Below, piece by piece: positions 28,874 through 37,379 of a DNA stretch of 64,000 nt. Below the pieces are notes generated by a model. The model was not told the origin of the DNA. It ran no database searches and saw nothing but the letters and a program-made list of their open reading frames with translations. Both the position numbers and the translations under genes were made by a program. The stretch is from assembly GCA_016699675.1 (NCBI GenBank), contig CP064985.1:248001-312000 (forward strand). Reading direction: 5' to 3'. The stretch is from Austwickia sp. GTDB lineage: Bacteria > Actinomycetota > Actinomycetes > Actinomycetales > Dermatophilaceae. Positions within the stretch are counted from its first letter, which is position 1, and each line of letters begins with the position of its first letter.

Positions 28874-30433
28874 CTAGTTCCCCCGTTCAACCGTGATGAC
28901 AGGCGCCGCCGCGGCGTCGATCGCCGGGATGCGGTCGAGCAGCGGGCCGCCCCAGGCGGCGACCAGCTCGCGTTCCACTGCGGCGGCCACCGCATAGAGC
29001 CGGTCGTCGGCCATGGCCGGGGCGAGCACCTGCAGGCCGACGGGCATCGCGTCCTCGTCGGCGAGCCCGATCGGCACGGAGATGCCGGGCAGCCCGGCGA
29101 GATTGGACGGGATCGTGGCGACGTCGCCGAGGTACATGGCGAGCGGATCGTCGGTCTTGGCGCCCCGCTCCCACGCCGTGGTGGGGGTGGTGGGGCTGAT
29201 CAACACGTCCACGCGCTCGAAGGCGGCGGCGAAGTCCTGCGCGATGAGGGTGCGGACCTTCTGGGCCTGCCCGTAGTAGGCGTCGTAGTAGCCGCTGGAC
29301 AGGGCGTAGGTGCCGAGGATGACGCGGCGCTTGACCTCCTCGCCGAACCCGCGCCCGCGGGAGGCCGCCGTCACCTGTTCCGCGCTCGGGGCGGCGACGC
29401 CGTCCGGACCGACCTGTACGCCGTAGCGCATGGCGTCGTACCGGGCCAGGTTGCTACTCGCCTCGCTGGGCATGATCAGGTAATAGGCGCCCAGGGCGTA
29501 GTCCAGGTGCGGGCAGTCGACCTCGACCACGTCCGCGCCGAGCCCGGTCAGCAGCGCCACCGCCTCCTCGAAGCGCGCGCGCACTCCGGGCTGGTAGCCC
29601 TCGCCGCCCAGCTGGCGGATCACCCCGATGCGCAGACCGGACACGTCCGCGCCGCGGGCGGCCGCCACCACCGGCGGGACGGGGGCGTCGATGCTCGTCG
29701 AGTCCCTCGGGTCGTGCCCCGCGAGCACCTCGTGCAGCAGCGCCGTGTCGAGCACCGTCCGTCCGCAGGGGCCGATCTGGTCCAGCGAACTGGCCAGCGC
29801 GATCACGCCGTACCGGGAGACGCCGCCGTATGTGGGCTTCGCCCCGACGGTGCCGGTGAACGCGGCCGGCTGGCGGATCGAGCCGCCGGTGTCGGAGCCG
29901 ACGGCGACGGGCGCGGCGAAGGCCGCCAGCGCCGCCGCGCTCCCACCCCCCGAGCCGCCGGGCACCCGGGCCAGGTCCCACGGGTTGGCGGTGGGCCCGT
30001 AGCCGGAGTGCTCGGTCGAGGACCCCATCGCGAACTCGTCCATGTTCGTCTTGCCGAGGATCGGCATGCGGGCGGCGCGCAGTCGGCTGACCACGGTCGC
30101 GTCGTACGGCGGCAGCCAGCCCTCCAGGATCCGCGATCCCGCCGTCGTCGGTTGGCCTTTGGTGCACGCGACGTCCTTGACCGCGACGGGAACCCCCGCC
30201 AGGGTCGCCAGCGGCTCGCCGGCCGCCCGCGCCGCGTCCGCCTGTGCCGCCGCGGCCAGCGCCTCGTCAACGTTGCGGTGCAGGTAGGCATGGACGGCGT
30301 CGTCCACCTCGGCCATCCGGTCGAGGTGGGCCCGGGTCACCTCCACCGATGTCACCTCGCCGGACACGAGCAGGTCGGCGAGCTGGGCAGCGGTCAGCCG
30401 GGTCAGTTCGGGGCTGGTCACGGGGGGCTTCAC
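28874..30433 (-). CDS. gatA: Glutamyl-tRNA(Gln) amidotransferase subunit A
   Basis: A 519-residue glutaminase of the amidase-signature family that releases ammonia for GatB. It shows LAGVPVAVKDV (catalytic Lys), the signature block GGSGGGSAAALAA preceded by NPWDLARVPGG (cis-Ser), and SDTGGSIRQPAAFTGTVGAKPTYGGVSRYG with the nucleophilic Ser. The C-terminal SPTTPTTAWERG is conserved. GTG start overlaps the gatC stop (GTGA). Its own stop abuts the ATPase start. Complete and unlikely to be altered. Confidence 0.98.
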   Translation of the reverse strand: MKPPVTSPELTRLTAAQLADLLVSGEVTSVEVTRAHLDRMAEVDDAVHAYLHRNVDEALAAAAQADAARAAGEPLATLAGVPVAVKDVACTKGQPTTAGSRILEGWLPPYDATVVSRLRAARMPILGKTNMDEFAMGSSTEHSGYGPTANPWDLARVPGGSGGGSAAALAAFAAPVAVGSDTGGSIRQPAAFTGTVGAKPTYGGVSRYGVIALASSLDQIGPCGRTVLDTALLHEVLAGHDPRDSTSIDAPVPPVVAAARGADVSGLRIGVIRQLGGEGYQPGVRARFEEAVALLTGLGADVVEVDCPHLDYALGAYYLIMPSEASSNLARYDAMRYGVQVGPDGVAAPSAEQVTAASRGRGFGEEVKRRVILGTYALSSGYYDAYYGQAQKVRTLIAQDFAAAFERVDVLISPTTPTTAWERGAKTDDPLAMYLGDVATIPSNLAGLPGISVPIGLADEDAMPVGLQVLAPAMADDRLYAVAAAVERELVAAWGGPLLDRIPAIDAAAAPVITVERGN

Positions 30434-30726
30434 TCCTCGGTCAGGATGCGCGGCACCGCGAATCGGCCCTCATCGGCCTCGGGCGCGGCGGCCAGGGCCT
30501 CGTCCTGGGTGAGCCCCGGGGCCGGGACGTCCGCGCGGTAGACATCCGTCAGGGGCAGCGGGTGGGACATGCCGGGGACGTCGACGTCGGCGAGCTCGCC
30601 GACCTTGGCGAAGGCCTCGAGGATCACCGCCAGCTCGCCGGCCATCGCGTCCAACTCGGGCTCCGACAGATCGATCCGGGCCAGCATCGCCAGGTGCGCG
30701 ACCTGTTCGCGGGAGATCGTGGACAT
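30430..30726 (-). CDS. gatC: Glutamyl-tRNA(Gln) amidotransferase subunit C
   Basis: A 98-residue belt protein that wraps GatA and GatB and stabilises the complex. Motif content: ISREQVAHLAMLARIDLSEPELDAMAGELAVILEAFAKVGELADVDVP, then HPLPLTDVYRADVPAPGLTQDEALAAAPEADEGRFAVPRIL. ATG 30724-30726 (MSTISRE) is the family-consistent start. First gene of the operon; about 90 bp separate it from the OCD-family gene upstream on the same strand. Confidence 0.97.
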   Translation of the reverse strand: MSTISREQVAHLAMLARIDLSEPELDAMAGELAVILEAFAKVGELADVDVPGMSHPLPLTDVYRADVPAPGLTQDEALAAAPEADEGRFAVPRILTEE

Positions 30727-30814
30727 GGCCGCCAGTCTAGGAGACACCCGGGATGCCCCCGGCGCAGCCGCCGAGCACCCGGCCCGGCGGCCGAGCACCC
30801 GGCCCAGCCCCCGG

Positions 30815-31753
30815 TTACCCGGCGCGAACCGCCCCCTCGGCGATGACCAGGTCCTGCCAGGCCATGCCGACCGTCTTGACCACGTTCGGTCGGTCCGTGG
30901 CGCGGGCCACCCGCCCCCGCACGAGGTCGCGCAGGGAGCGAAGATCCGACGCCTCCAGAGCGCCGTGGTCGATCGCCATGATCACGTCGCCGGCCTCGCG
31001 CAGCGCCGTTGCGACGTCCTCGACGATCACCAGGGACCGGCCGAGCAGGGCCTCGTCGAGCTCGCGCCGGTCCGGCTCGTGGGAGCCGATCGCGACGACG
31101 CAGGCCCCGTCGGCGACCCAGTCCCCGTCGATGACGGGCGTCGCGGAGGAGGTGGCGCAGACGACGAGGCCCGCCCGGCGTACGGCGGCCTCGGTCGCCC
31201 CCCGATCCGTGGCGACGTCGCAGGCCAACCCCAGCCCGGCGACCTGCCGCGCGCAGGCGTGGGCGGCGTCCCGGTTCCGGCCGACCACGGTGACGTGCTC
31301 GATCGAGCGGATCTCCGCCATCGCCTCCGCGTGCCCGACGGCCTGCGGGCCGGACCCGACGAGCACGAGCTCGGTCACCCGTTCCGGGGCGAGGACGTCC
31401 GCTGCCAGGGCGGACGTGGCGGGCGTGCGCAGCGCCGTGAGGGCGGTGCCGTCGAGCAGCACCGACGGCGTGAGTGTTTCGGCGTCCATGAAGACGTACC
31501 AGGCCTGAATCCGGGGCAGCCCCCGGCCGGGGTTGGCGGGGGCCACCGAGAGGACCTTCACCCCGACGGAGTCGGCGGTGGCCGACGGCATGATGAGCAG
31601 CTGGCCCCGCCCCGCCGCCGGAGTGCTGCGGGGCGGATCCGCCGCGGGGTCCAGGCCGCTCTCGAGCGCGGCACGCAGCAGCCGGCGCGCCTGGTCGGGC
31701 GAGACGCGCCGGCGGACCTCCTCGGCGTCCAGCCAGCGGGGTGCGCTGGGCAC
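30815..31753 (-). CDS. Ornithine cyclodeaminase/mu-crystallin family protein
   Basis: About 312 residues. The NAD(P)-binding Rossmann part is TELVLVGSGPQAVGHAEAMAEIRSIEHVTVVGRN, with GLVVCATSSATPVIDGDWVADGACVVAIGSHEPDRREL, typical of the family; the N-terminal half holds LIMPSATADSVGVKVLSVAPANPGRGLPRIQAWYVFMDAETLTPSVLLDG. Family members include ornithine cyclodeaminase, ketimine reductase and L-alanine dehydrogenase, and the substrate cannot be chosen here. The GTG at 31753 (VPSAPRWLDAEEV) lies 8 bp after the lipoprotein stop; a GTG at 31849 would overlap that gene by 88 bp. Confidence 0.85.
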   Translation of the reverse strand: MPSAPRWLDAEEVRRRVSPDQARRLLRAALESGLDPAADPPRSTPAAGRGQLLIMPSATADSVGVKVLSVAPANPGRGLPRIQAWYVFMDAETLTPSVLLDGTALTALRTPATSALAADVLAPERVTELVLVGSGPQAVGHAEAMAEIRSIEHVTVVGRNRDAAHACARQVAGLGLACDVATDRGATEAAVRRAGLVVCATSSATPVIDGDWVADGACVVAIGSHEPDRRELDEALLGRSLVIVEDVATALREAGDVIMAIDHGALEASDLRSLRDLVRGRVARATDRPNVVKTVGMAWQDLVIAEGAVRAG

Positions 31754-31761
31754 CGCGGCCG

Positions 31762-32436
31762 TCAGTGTGCCGACGTGGTGCTGGCCGCCGGGCCGGACGT
31801 CGCCGCCGGCTCGGGCATCCCCGAGCTGTGGTGGCTCACGATGAGCCACTGCCCGTTCTCCCAGTGGTAGGTGAAGGTGTAGCGCGCGGGGACGGTCTTG
31901 CCGGTGGCGCGATAGGTGAACGTGTAGAGGCCACTGTCCACCGCCATGTTGCAGCCCAGCGTGATGTCGGAGACGTTGATGACCCCGCTCGGCTTGTTCG
32001 CGAGGAAGTGCACGAAGTAGTCGCGCTTGGCCGCGGCGGTGGTGCGGACCTGGTTGGAGACCGTCGGCACGAGGATGGAGTCCGGGGCGTAGTTCTCCAC
32101 CACGCGGTCGGGGTCGCCGCTGGCCGCGTCGTCATTCCAGCGCTGGAACAGCGCGGCGATCTCGCCCTCGGTCACCGGTTGGCAGGTGGCGGTGCTGCCC
32201 GCGGTGATGGCGGTGGTGGTGGGGGCCGCGCCGCTCGTGCCGCCGGTGGCGCTGGTGCCGGTCGTGCTCGGCGCCGAGGACGAGGTGGTCCCGCTCGTCG
32301 CGGAGGTGGTCGCCGAGGTCGTCGCGGGAGAGGAGGTGCTGGTCCCCGCCGGGGAGATCGTTGGGGCGCTGGTGGAGCAGGCGGTGAGCGCGGCGCCCAG
32401 CGGCAGCAGCACGAGGGCGATGACGGGCTTCTTCAT
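31762..32436 (-). CDS. Lipoprotein with SnoaL/NTF2-like domain
   Basis: A 224-residue lipoprotein. MKKPVIALVLLPLGAALTACSTSA is a lipoprotein signal with lipobox LTAC (Cys about residue 20). A ~45-residue Thr/Ser-rich linker follows (TSATTSATSGTTSSS), and the C-terminal ~125 residues form an NTF2-like domain: VTEGEIAALFQRWNDDAASGDPDRVVENYAPDSILVPTVSNQVR to TFTYHWENGQWLIVSHHSS, resembling the DUF4440/CaMKII-association type. ATG 32434-32436 with GGAG ribosome site. It probably binds a ligand outside the membrane; the function is unknown. Confidence 0.85.
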   Translation of the reverse strand: MKKPVIALVLLPLGAALTACSTSAPTISPAGTSTSSPATTSATTSATSGTTSSSAPSTTGTSATGGTSGAAPTTTAITAGSTATCQPVTEGEIAALFQRWNDDAASGDPDRVVENYAPDSILVPTVSNQVRTTAAAKRDYFVHFLANKPSGVINVSDITLGCNMAVDSGLYTFTYRATGKTVPARYTFTYHWENGQWLIVSHHSSGMPEPAATSGPAASTTSAH

Positions 32437-32564
32437 GGAGGTCGCTCCTGGGCAGGGCGATTCGACGGAGGCGAATCGGACGGTTCGGCGGGAGGGCACG
32501 GGCGGAGGGTGCAGCGGAGCCTATCCAGTTCCCGGCCGGCTACCGGGGGGTCGAGCAGACTGGG

Positions 32565-33134
32565 GTGGTGCCTCCCCTCGAAATCCCGTGGCCGGCGCAG
32601 CCCCCGGCGTACGGTCGCGTGCTCCTTTGCCCCTACGACCCGGCGTACGAGGCCGGTGACCTCGCGATGCTGCGCGACCTGGCCACCGACCCGTACGTCC
32701 CGCAGAAGGGGACGCTCCCGCCGGGCGCCGACGAGGAGCAGGCCCGCGCGTACGTCGAGCGGCAGCGCGGCCGCGACCGCGAGGGGCGCGGGCTCATGTT
32801 CGTCGTTGCCGATCAGAACGACCCGGCACGGGCGCTGGGCTTCGCGGCCCTGTGGGCCAAGGCGCTGGGTGAGGGGCGCGCGAACATCGGGTACGCCGTC
32901 GCACCGCGCCACCGGGGCCAGGGCCTGGCCGCCGACGCCATCGCCGCCCTGCTCGGTTTCGCGTGGACGATCCCCGTGATCCACCGGGTGGAGGCCTACG
33001 TTGAGCCGTGGAATGCCGCGTCGTGGCGCAGCTGCGAGCGCGCCGGGTTGGCCCGCGAGGGACTGCTGCGCAGCCACCAGGAGATCGGCGGGAGTCGCCG
33101 GGACATGCTGCTCTACGCGGCGATCCGGCCCTGA
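32565..33134 (+). CDS. GNAT-family N-acetyltransferase (RimJ/RimL type)
   Basis: About 189 residues. The acetyl-CoA site is NIGYAVAPRHRGQGLAADAIAALLGFAWT (Arg/Gln-Gly-x-Gly/Ala), followed by VIHRVEAYVEPWNAASWRSCERAGLAREGLLRSHQEIGGSRRDMLLYA, which is typical of RimJ/RimL-type acetylation of protein N-termini or small amines. Start GTG at 32565 (or nearby) is not certain, and the N-terminus is weakly conserved. Its 3' end overlaps the convergent GT87 gene by about 20 bp. Confidence 0.88.
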   Translation: MVPPLEIPWPAQPPAYGRVLLCPYDPAYEAGDLAMLRDLATDPYVPQKGTLPPGADEEQARAYVERQRGRDREGRGLMFVVADQNDPARALGFAALWAKALGEGRANIGYAVAPRHRGQGLAADAIAALLGFAWTIPVIHRVEAYVEPWNAASWRSCERAGLAREGLLRSHQEIGGSRRDMLLYAAIRP

Positions 33135-34369
33135 CCGGCGGCTCGGGCGCCGCGGCGGGCCGCCGAGCCGGCCCACATCGCCAGGACCACGAGGGTGGCC
33201 AGCCCGGCCACGGCGTAGGCGTCGGTGAGGAGCTTGCCGAGCGGCCCCACGGCGTACTCCTGGTCGTCCCGATGCGGGAACCACCAGATCACGCGGCTGT
33301 ACGCGGCCGCCGCCCACAGGAGCGCCACGCCGGCCACGGCGCGCACCGGCCCCGCAGGCCCCGGCCCGGCGCGCAGCGACCCAGCGCGCTCTCCGTTCCA
33401 CACGCGGCGGCGGACCACGACCGCCCCGGCCCAGACGAGGAAGGCCCAGATCCACACCCAGTGGTGGCTCCACGAGACCGGCGAGACGAGCAGGCCCGCG
33501 AACGCGCAGGCCAGCAGCGCGGCGACGGGGTCACCGTGGGGACCGAGCCGCCCGAGCACGTACGCCGTCGAGGCCAGCACGGCGAGCACGAGCACGCCCC
33601 ACAGCGCCGTCGAACCCCCCTCGCCCACCGCGCGCCACACGGCGCCGTTGAGGGACTGGTTGCCGGAGAAGGCCACCCCGCCGACCCGCCTGGGGTCGCG
33701 CATCGCGGTCGTCCAGAACTCCCAGGACGAGTGCGGCCACACGAGGAAGCCGAGGCCGACGCCCACGACGAAGGCCGCGGCGGTCCTCCCCAAGGAGGCC
33801 CAGTCTCGGCGAAACAGCAGGACCAGCACGAAGATCCCGGGCGTCAGCTTGATGATGGTGGCCAGCCCGATGAGGGCCCCGCGCCAGCGCCGGGCGCGGG
33901 GGCCCGCGAGACCGAGCACGTCCTCGGCGATGATCCAGGCCAGCACGAGGTTGACCTGACCGAACGACAGCGTGGCCCAGACGGGTTCCAGGGCGGCCGC
34001 GAGTGGCAGGACGAGCAGCGCCCAGGATGCGTACGCCGGGGCCGCGGCCCGCAGCAGCAGCACCGTGAGCCGGTAGAGCGCGGCCAGCGACGCGACGCAC
34101 ATGACCGCGCTCGCCACCAGGTCCGGCATCGCCGCAAGCGGCGCGAACAGGAAGATCGCGAGCGGCGGGTAGGTGAACGGGAGCAGCCCGTACGGGGTGT
34201 CGTAGATGTGATCGCGCCCGTCGAACGCCTGCTGGGCGCTGCGCCGATAGACCTCGAGATCGGTGGGGAGTCCGGTCGCGGTGAAGTACGCGACCACGCC
34301 GAGCGCACCGAGCAGAACGACCAGGCTGCCCAGACGGAACCGTTGGTCCTGACGACGCATGAGCGTCAT
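33113..34369 (-). CDS. GT87-family membrane mannosyltransferase (DUF2029)
   Basis: A ~418-residue polytopic protein with 9-10 membrane segments. It has the family hallmark in the first outer loop, TGLPTDLEVYRRSAQQAFDGRDHIYDTPYGLLPFTYPPLAIFLFAPLA (catalytic Asp in TDLEVY), and later IIKLTPGIFVLVLLFRRDWASL and NQSLNGAVWRA. GT87 enzymes (for example PimE) add alpha-1,2-mannose from polyprenyl-phosphate-mannose to phosphatidylinositol mannosides or related glycans. Starts ATG 34369 or 34360. Its first bases overlap the ligA stop. Confidence 0.88.
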   Translation of the reverse strand: MTLMRRQDQRFRLGSLVVLLGALGVVAYFTATGLPTDLEVYRRSAQQAFDGRDHIYDTPYGLLPFTYPPLAIFLFAPLAAMPDLVASAVMCVASLAALYRLTVLLLRAAAPAYASWALLVLPLAAALEPVWATLSFGQVNLVLAWIIAEDVLGLAGPRARRWRGALIGLATIIKLTPGIFVLVLLFRRDWASLGRTAAAFVVGVGLGFLVWPHSSWEFWTTAMRDPRRVGGVAFSGNQSLNGAVWRAVGEGGSTALWGVLVLAVLASTAYVLGRLGPHGDPVAALLACAFAGLLVSPVSWSHHWVWIWAFLVWAGAVVVRRRVWNGERAGSLRAGPGPAGPVRAVAGVALLWAAAAYSRVIWWFPHRDDQEYAVGPLGKLLTDAYAVAGLATLVVLAMWAGSAARRGARAAGQGRIAA

Positions 34370-36600
34370 TCTGGCACCGGCGAACCCGGCAGGGCGCCCG
34401 GCCCACCTGCGAGGAGTGCCACGAACTGCTCCTCGGTCAGGATCGGCACCCCGAGCTGCTCGGCCTTGTCGGCCTTGGTCCCGGCATTCTCCCCCACCAC
34501 CACGTAGTCGGTCTTCTTGCTCACCGACCCGGCGGCCTTCCCGCCGCGGGCGAGGATGGCCTCCTTGGACTCGTCGCGCGAGAAGCCCTGCAGCGAGCCG
34601 GTGACGACCACGGTGAGCCCGGCCAGGGTCTGTTCGAGGGAGGCGTCGCGCTCGTCGGCCATCCGCACCCCCGCGGCCGCCCAGCGGTCCACGATCTCGC
34701 GGTGCCAGTCGACGTCGAACCACTCCAGGACCGCGTCGGCGATGACCGGGCCGACGCCCTCGACAGCGGCCAGCTCCTCACGCGTCGCCGCCCGGACGGC
34801 GGTCATCGAGCCGAAGTGCGCGGCGAGGGCGCGGGCGGCGGTCGGCCCGACGTGGCGGATCGACAGCGCGACGAGGACGCGCCAGAGTGGCTGGGTTTTC
34901 GCGCTGGCCAGGTTGGCCACGAGGCGTGCGCCATTGGCCGAGAGCACCCGCCCGTCGAGGACGCCCGGCTCGGGCACCGCGTCCGGGTCGGCGAGTTCGG
35001 TCTTCTTCGCGGCGCGCGTGTAGAGCGGCACCCGCGCGATGTCCGCCGGGGTCAGCTCGAACAGGCCCGCCTCGTCGGTCAGCACCCCGGCTTCCAGGAG
35101 CGCGATGGCGCCCTCCCAGCCGAGGGCCTCGATGTCGAACCCCCCGCGCCCGGCCAACCCGAAGACCCGTTCGCGCAGCTGGCTGGGGCACGAGCGGGCG
35201 TTGGGGCAGCGGATGTCCTTGTCGCCCTCCTTCTCATACGCCAGCTCCGCCCCGCAGGACGGGCAGTGCGTCGGCATGACGAACGGCCGCTGCGTCCCGT
35301 CGCGCAGGTCCACGACGGGCCCGACGATCTCGGGGATGACGTCGCCGGCCTTGCGCAGCACGACGGAGTCCCCGACGAGGACGCCTTTGCGCTCCACCTC
35401 GAAGGCGTTGTGCAGGGTCGCCATGGACACGGTCGAACCGGACACCTTGACGGGCTCCATCACGCCGTACGGCGTGACGCGTCCCGTTCGCCCGACGTTG
35501 ACGCGGATGTCGAGGAGCTTGGTGGTGACCTCCTCGGGCGGGTACTTGTACGCGATCGCCCACCGCGGGGCTCGCGAGGTCGACCCGAGCCGCCGCTGGA
35601 CGGCGACCTCGTCCACCTTGACCACCAGGCCGTCCAGCTCGTGCTCGACGGAGTGCCGATGCTCGCCGAAGTAGTCGATGCGCGCCTGCACCGCGGCCAT
35701 GTCGTCGAGCACCTGGACGGCGTCGCTGGTGGGCAGGCCCCAGGCGGCGAACGCGGCGTAGGCCTCGCTCTGCCGCGCCACCTCGAACCCGCGCCGGGCC
35801 CCGATGCCGTGCACGAGCATCCGCAGCGGCCGCGTCGCGGTGACCCGGGGGTCCTTCTGGCGCAGCGACCCGGAGGCGGCGTTGCGCGGGTTCGCGAACG
35901 GCGGTCGCCCCGCCGCCACCAGGGACTCGTTGAGCTGCGCGAACGCGGCGACCGGGAAGAAGATCTCGCCGCGGATCTCGATCAGCTCGGGCACCGGGTG
36001 CTCTTCGGAGGCGGCGAGCTGGTGCGGGATGCCGTCGATGGTGCGGACGTTCATCGTGACGTCCTCGCCGGTGCGGCCGTCGCCGCGGGTGAGGGCGCGG
36101 ACGAGGCGGCCGTCCTCGTAGAGCAGGTTGATGGCCAGGCCGTCGATCTTCAGCTCGGTCAGCCAGTGCAGCTCCGCCCCGCCGGCGCCGCGCTCGACGC
36201 GCTCGGCCCACTCCGTCAACTCGGCCGGGCTGAACACGTTATCCAGACTCATCATCCGCTCGACGTGGTCGACGGCGGCGAAGTCGGTGGAGAACGTGCC
36301 CCCGACCGTCTGGGTCGGGCTGTCCGGGGTGCGCAGGTCGGGGTAGCGCTCCTCCAGGGCCTCCAGTCGGCGCAGCAGGGCGTCGTACTCCCCGTCGGCG
36401 ATCGTGGGCGATTGCCGCACGTAGTAGGCGAACTGGTGGGCGCGAATCTCCTCGGCCAGCTCGGCCCACTCGTGCCGCGAAGCGTCGGGCGCCTCCTGCG
36501 GCGCGGCCTCGCCGGTGGCCGCGGCGCGGGACTCGGGGGGCGGTGCCACCGGGAGCTCGTCGCCGTCGGGGGCGCTGGCGGGAGGGCGGGTCGCGGTCAC
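34366..36600 (-). CDS. ligA: NAD-dependent DNA ligase
   Basis: A 744-residue ligase. The Ia domain contains IADGEYDALLRRLEALEERYPDL; the adenylation site is TELKIDGLAINLLYEDGRLV with the active-site Lys in KIDG. An OB-fold follows. The zinc finger is CPSCGAEL...CPNARSCPSQL, the helix-hairpin-helix repeats are GLFELTPADIARVP and ALSIRHVGPTAARALA, and the C-terminal BRCT domain is GLTVVVTGSLQGFSRDESKEAILARGGKAAGSVSKKTDYVVVG. The first ~40 residues are a Pro/Ala-rich extension. GTG 36598-36600 is the start. Position in the ligA-gatC-gatA neighbourhood matches other actinobacteria. Confidence 0.98.
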   Translation of the reverse strand: MTATRPPASAPDGDELPVAPPPESRAAATGEAAPQEAPDASRHEWAELAEEIRAHQFAYYVRQSPTIADGEYDALLRRLEALEERYPDLRTPDSPTQTVGGTFSTDFAAVDHVERMMSLDNVFSPAELTEWAERVERGAGGAELHWLTELKIDGLAINLLYEDGRLVRALTRGDGRTGEDVTMNVRTIDGIPHQLAASEEHPVPELIEIRGEIFFPVAAFAQLNESLVAAGRPPFANPRNAASGSLRQKDPRVTATRPLRMLVHGIGARRGFEVARQSEAYAAFAAWGLPTSDAVQVLDDMAAVQARIDYFGEHRHSVEHELDGLVVKVDEVAVQRRLGSTSRAPRWAIAYKYPPEEVTTKLLDIRVNVGRTGRVTPYGVMEPVKVSGSTVSMATLHNAFEVERKGVLVGDSVVLRKAGDVIPEIVGPVVDLRDGTQRPFVMPTHCPSCGAELAYEKEGDKDIRCPNARSCPSQLRERVFGLAGRGGFDIEALGWEGAIALLEAGVLTDEAGLFELTPADIARVPLYTRAAKKTELADPDAVPEPGVLDGRVLSANGARLVANLASAKTQPLWRVLVALSIRHVGPTAARALAAHFGSMTAVRAATREELAAVEGVGPVIADAVLEWFDVDWHREIVDRWAAAGVRMADERDASLEQTLAGLTVVVTGSLQGFSRDESKEAILARGGKAAGSVSKKTDYVVVGENAGTKADKAEQLGVPILTEEQFVALLAGGPGALPGSPVPE

Positions 36601-36706
36601 GGGCCCATCCTGCCGCACCCCACCGACAGCCCCCGGCAACCGCCCGTGCCTGCCCGGAATGCGCGTCCGGGTAAAGCCTTACGGCACGACCTCACCGTCT
36701 CGACAT

Positions 36707-36730
36707 GCGCTGTAATGTACAAATCAGCGC
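36707..36730. promoter_or_regulatory. Nested palindromic operator of Phd/RelE-type operon
   Basis: Two concentric palindromes share one centre: GCGCTG-N12-CAGCGC at the outside and TGTACA at the core. The region (TAATGTACAAAT) is strikingly AT-rich for this genome. A second inverted repeat, GCAGCA-N7-TGCTGC, lies at 36729-36747 just before the antitoxin ATG. Type II antitoxins bind such symmetric sites to repress their own operon, so autoregulation is likely. The role is inferred. Confidence 0.6.
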
Positions 36731-36751
36731 AGCACCTCCTATGCTGCAACC

Positions 36752-37015
36752 ATGACAGAGATGACCGTGAGCCACGCCCGGGCCCGCTTAGCCGACGTGG
36801 TGGACGCCGCTCGGGTCGGCCACGCCCCCGTGTACCTCACCCGACGCGGCCACCGCATCGCGGCCGTCATCGACGCGGACGACCTCGACCGCCTGATCGC
36901 GGCCGCGGAAGACCTCGCCGACCTCCTCGCGGCCCGTGACGCGCGTGCGGAGATGGCGACCGGAGAACTTGCCATCCCGTGGGACCAGGTCAAGTCCGAC
37001 CTCGGGTTGGCATGA
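36752..37015 (+). CDS. Phd/YefM-family antitoxin
   Basis: An 87-residue antitoxin: TVSHARARLADVVDAARVGHAPVYLTRRGHRIAAVIDADDLDRLIAAAEDLADL is the Phd/YefM DNA-binding fold, followed by a toxin-binding tail (ATGELAIPWDQVKSDLGLA). It is coupled to the toxin by an ATGA overlap and preceded by a nested palindrome. The pair neutralises and represses its own toxin. ATG start; no strong ribosome site visible, so initiation may be close to the transcript 5' end. Confidence 0.92.
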   Translation: MTEMTVSHARARLADVVDAARVGHAPVYLTRRGHRIAAVIDADDLDRLIAAAEDLADLLAARDARAEMATGELAIPWDQVKSDLGLA

Positions 37016-37275
37016 CCTATCGGGTCGACATCGCCCCCGCTGCGGCTCGCCAGCTGCGCAAGCTGGACCCACCGGCGCGACGTCGAATTCAGGCGGCGAT
37101 TGAGATCCTGGCCGCCGAGCCCCGTCCCGCGGGGGCGACGAAGCTGGTCGGTGGGTCCGGGGAGTGGCGGGTCCGGACCGGGACATACCGCATCGTCTAC
37201 GAGATCCACGACAACGTGCTCGTCATCCTGGTCATCGCCATAGGCCACCGACGCGACATCTACCAGCGGCGCTGA
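37012..37275 (+). CDS. RelE/ParE-family mRNA interferase toxin
   Basis: An 87-residue RelE-fold toxin: YRVDIAPAAARQLRKLDPPARRRIQAAIEILAAEPRPAGATKLVGGSGEWRVRTGTYRIVYEIHDNVLVILVIAIGHRRDIYQR. The family-typical GEWRVRTGTYRIVYEI and GHRRDIY motifs (catalytic Arg/Tyr/His region) are present. Likely cleaves mRNA on the ribosome. The ATG at 37012 overlaps the antitoxin stop. Sits between ligA and asnB. Confidence 0.93.
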   Translation: MTYRVDIAPAAARQLRKLDPPARRRIQAAIEILAAEPRPAGATKLVGGSGEWRVRTGTYRIVYEIHDNVLVILVIAIGHRRDIYQRR

Positions 37276-37379
37276 CCGAGCATCGTGCCCGCCCGGACTC
37301 GCCTCGGGCGTCCAGGGCGCGCGCAGGGCGGGGCGATAGGGTGGGGCCCGACATCGCCACGACCAGGGGTTACCACCAC

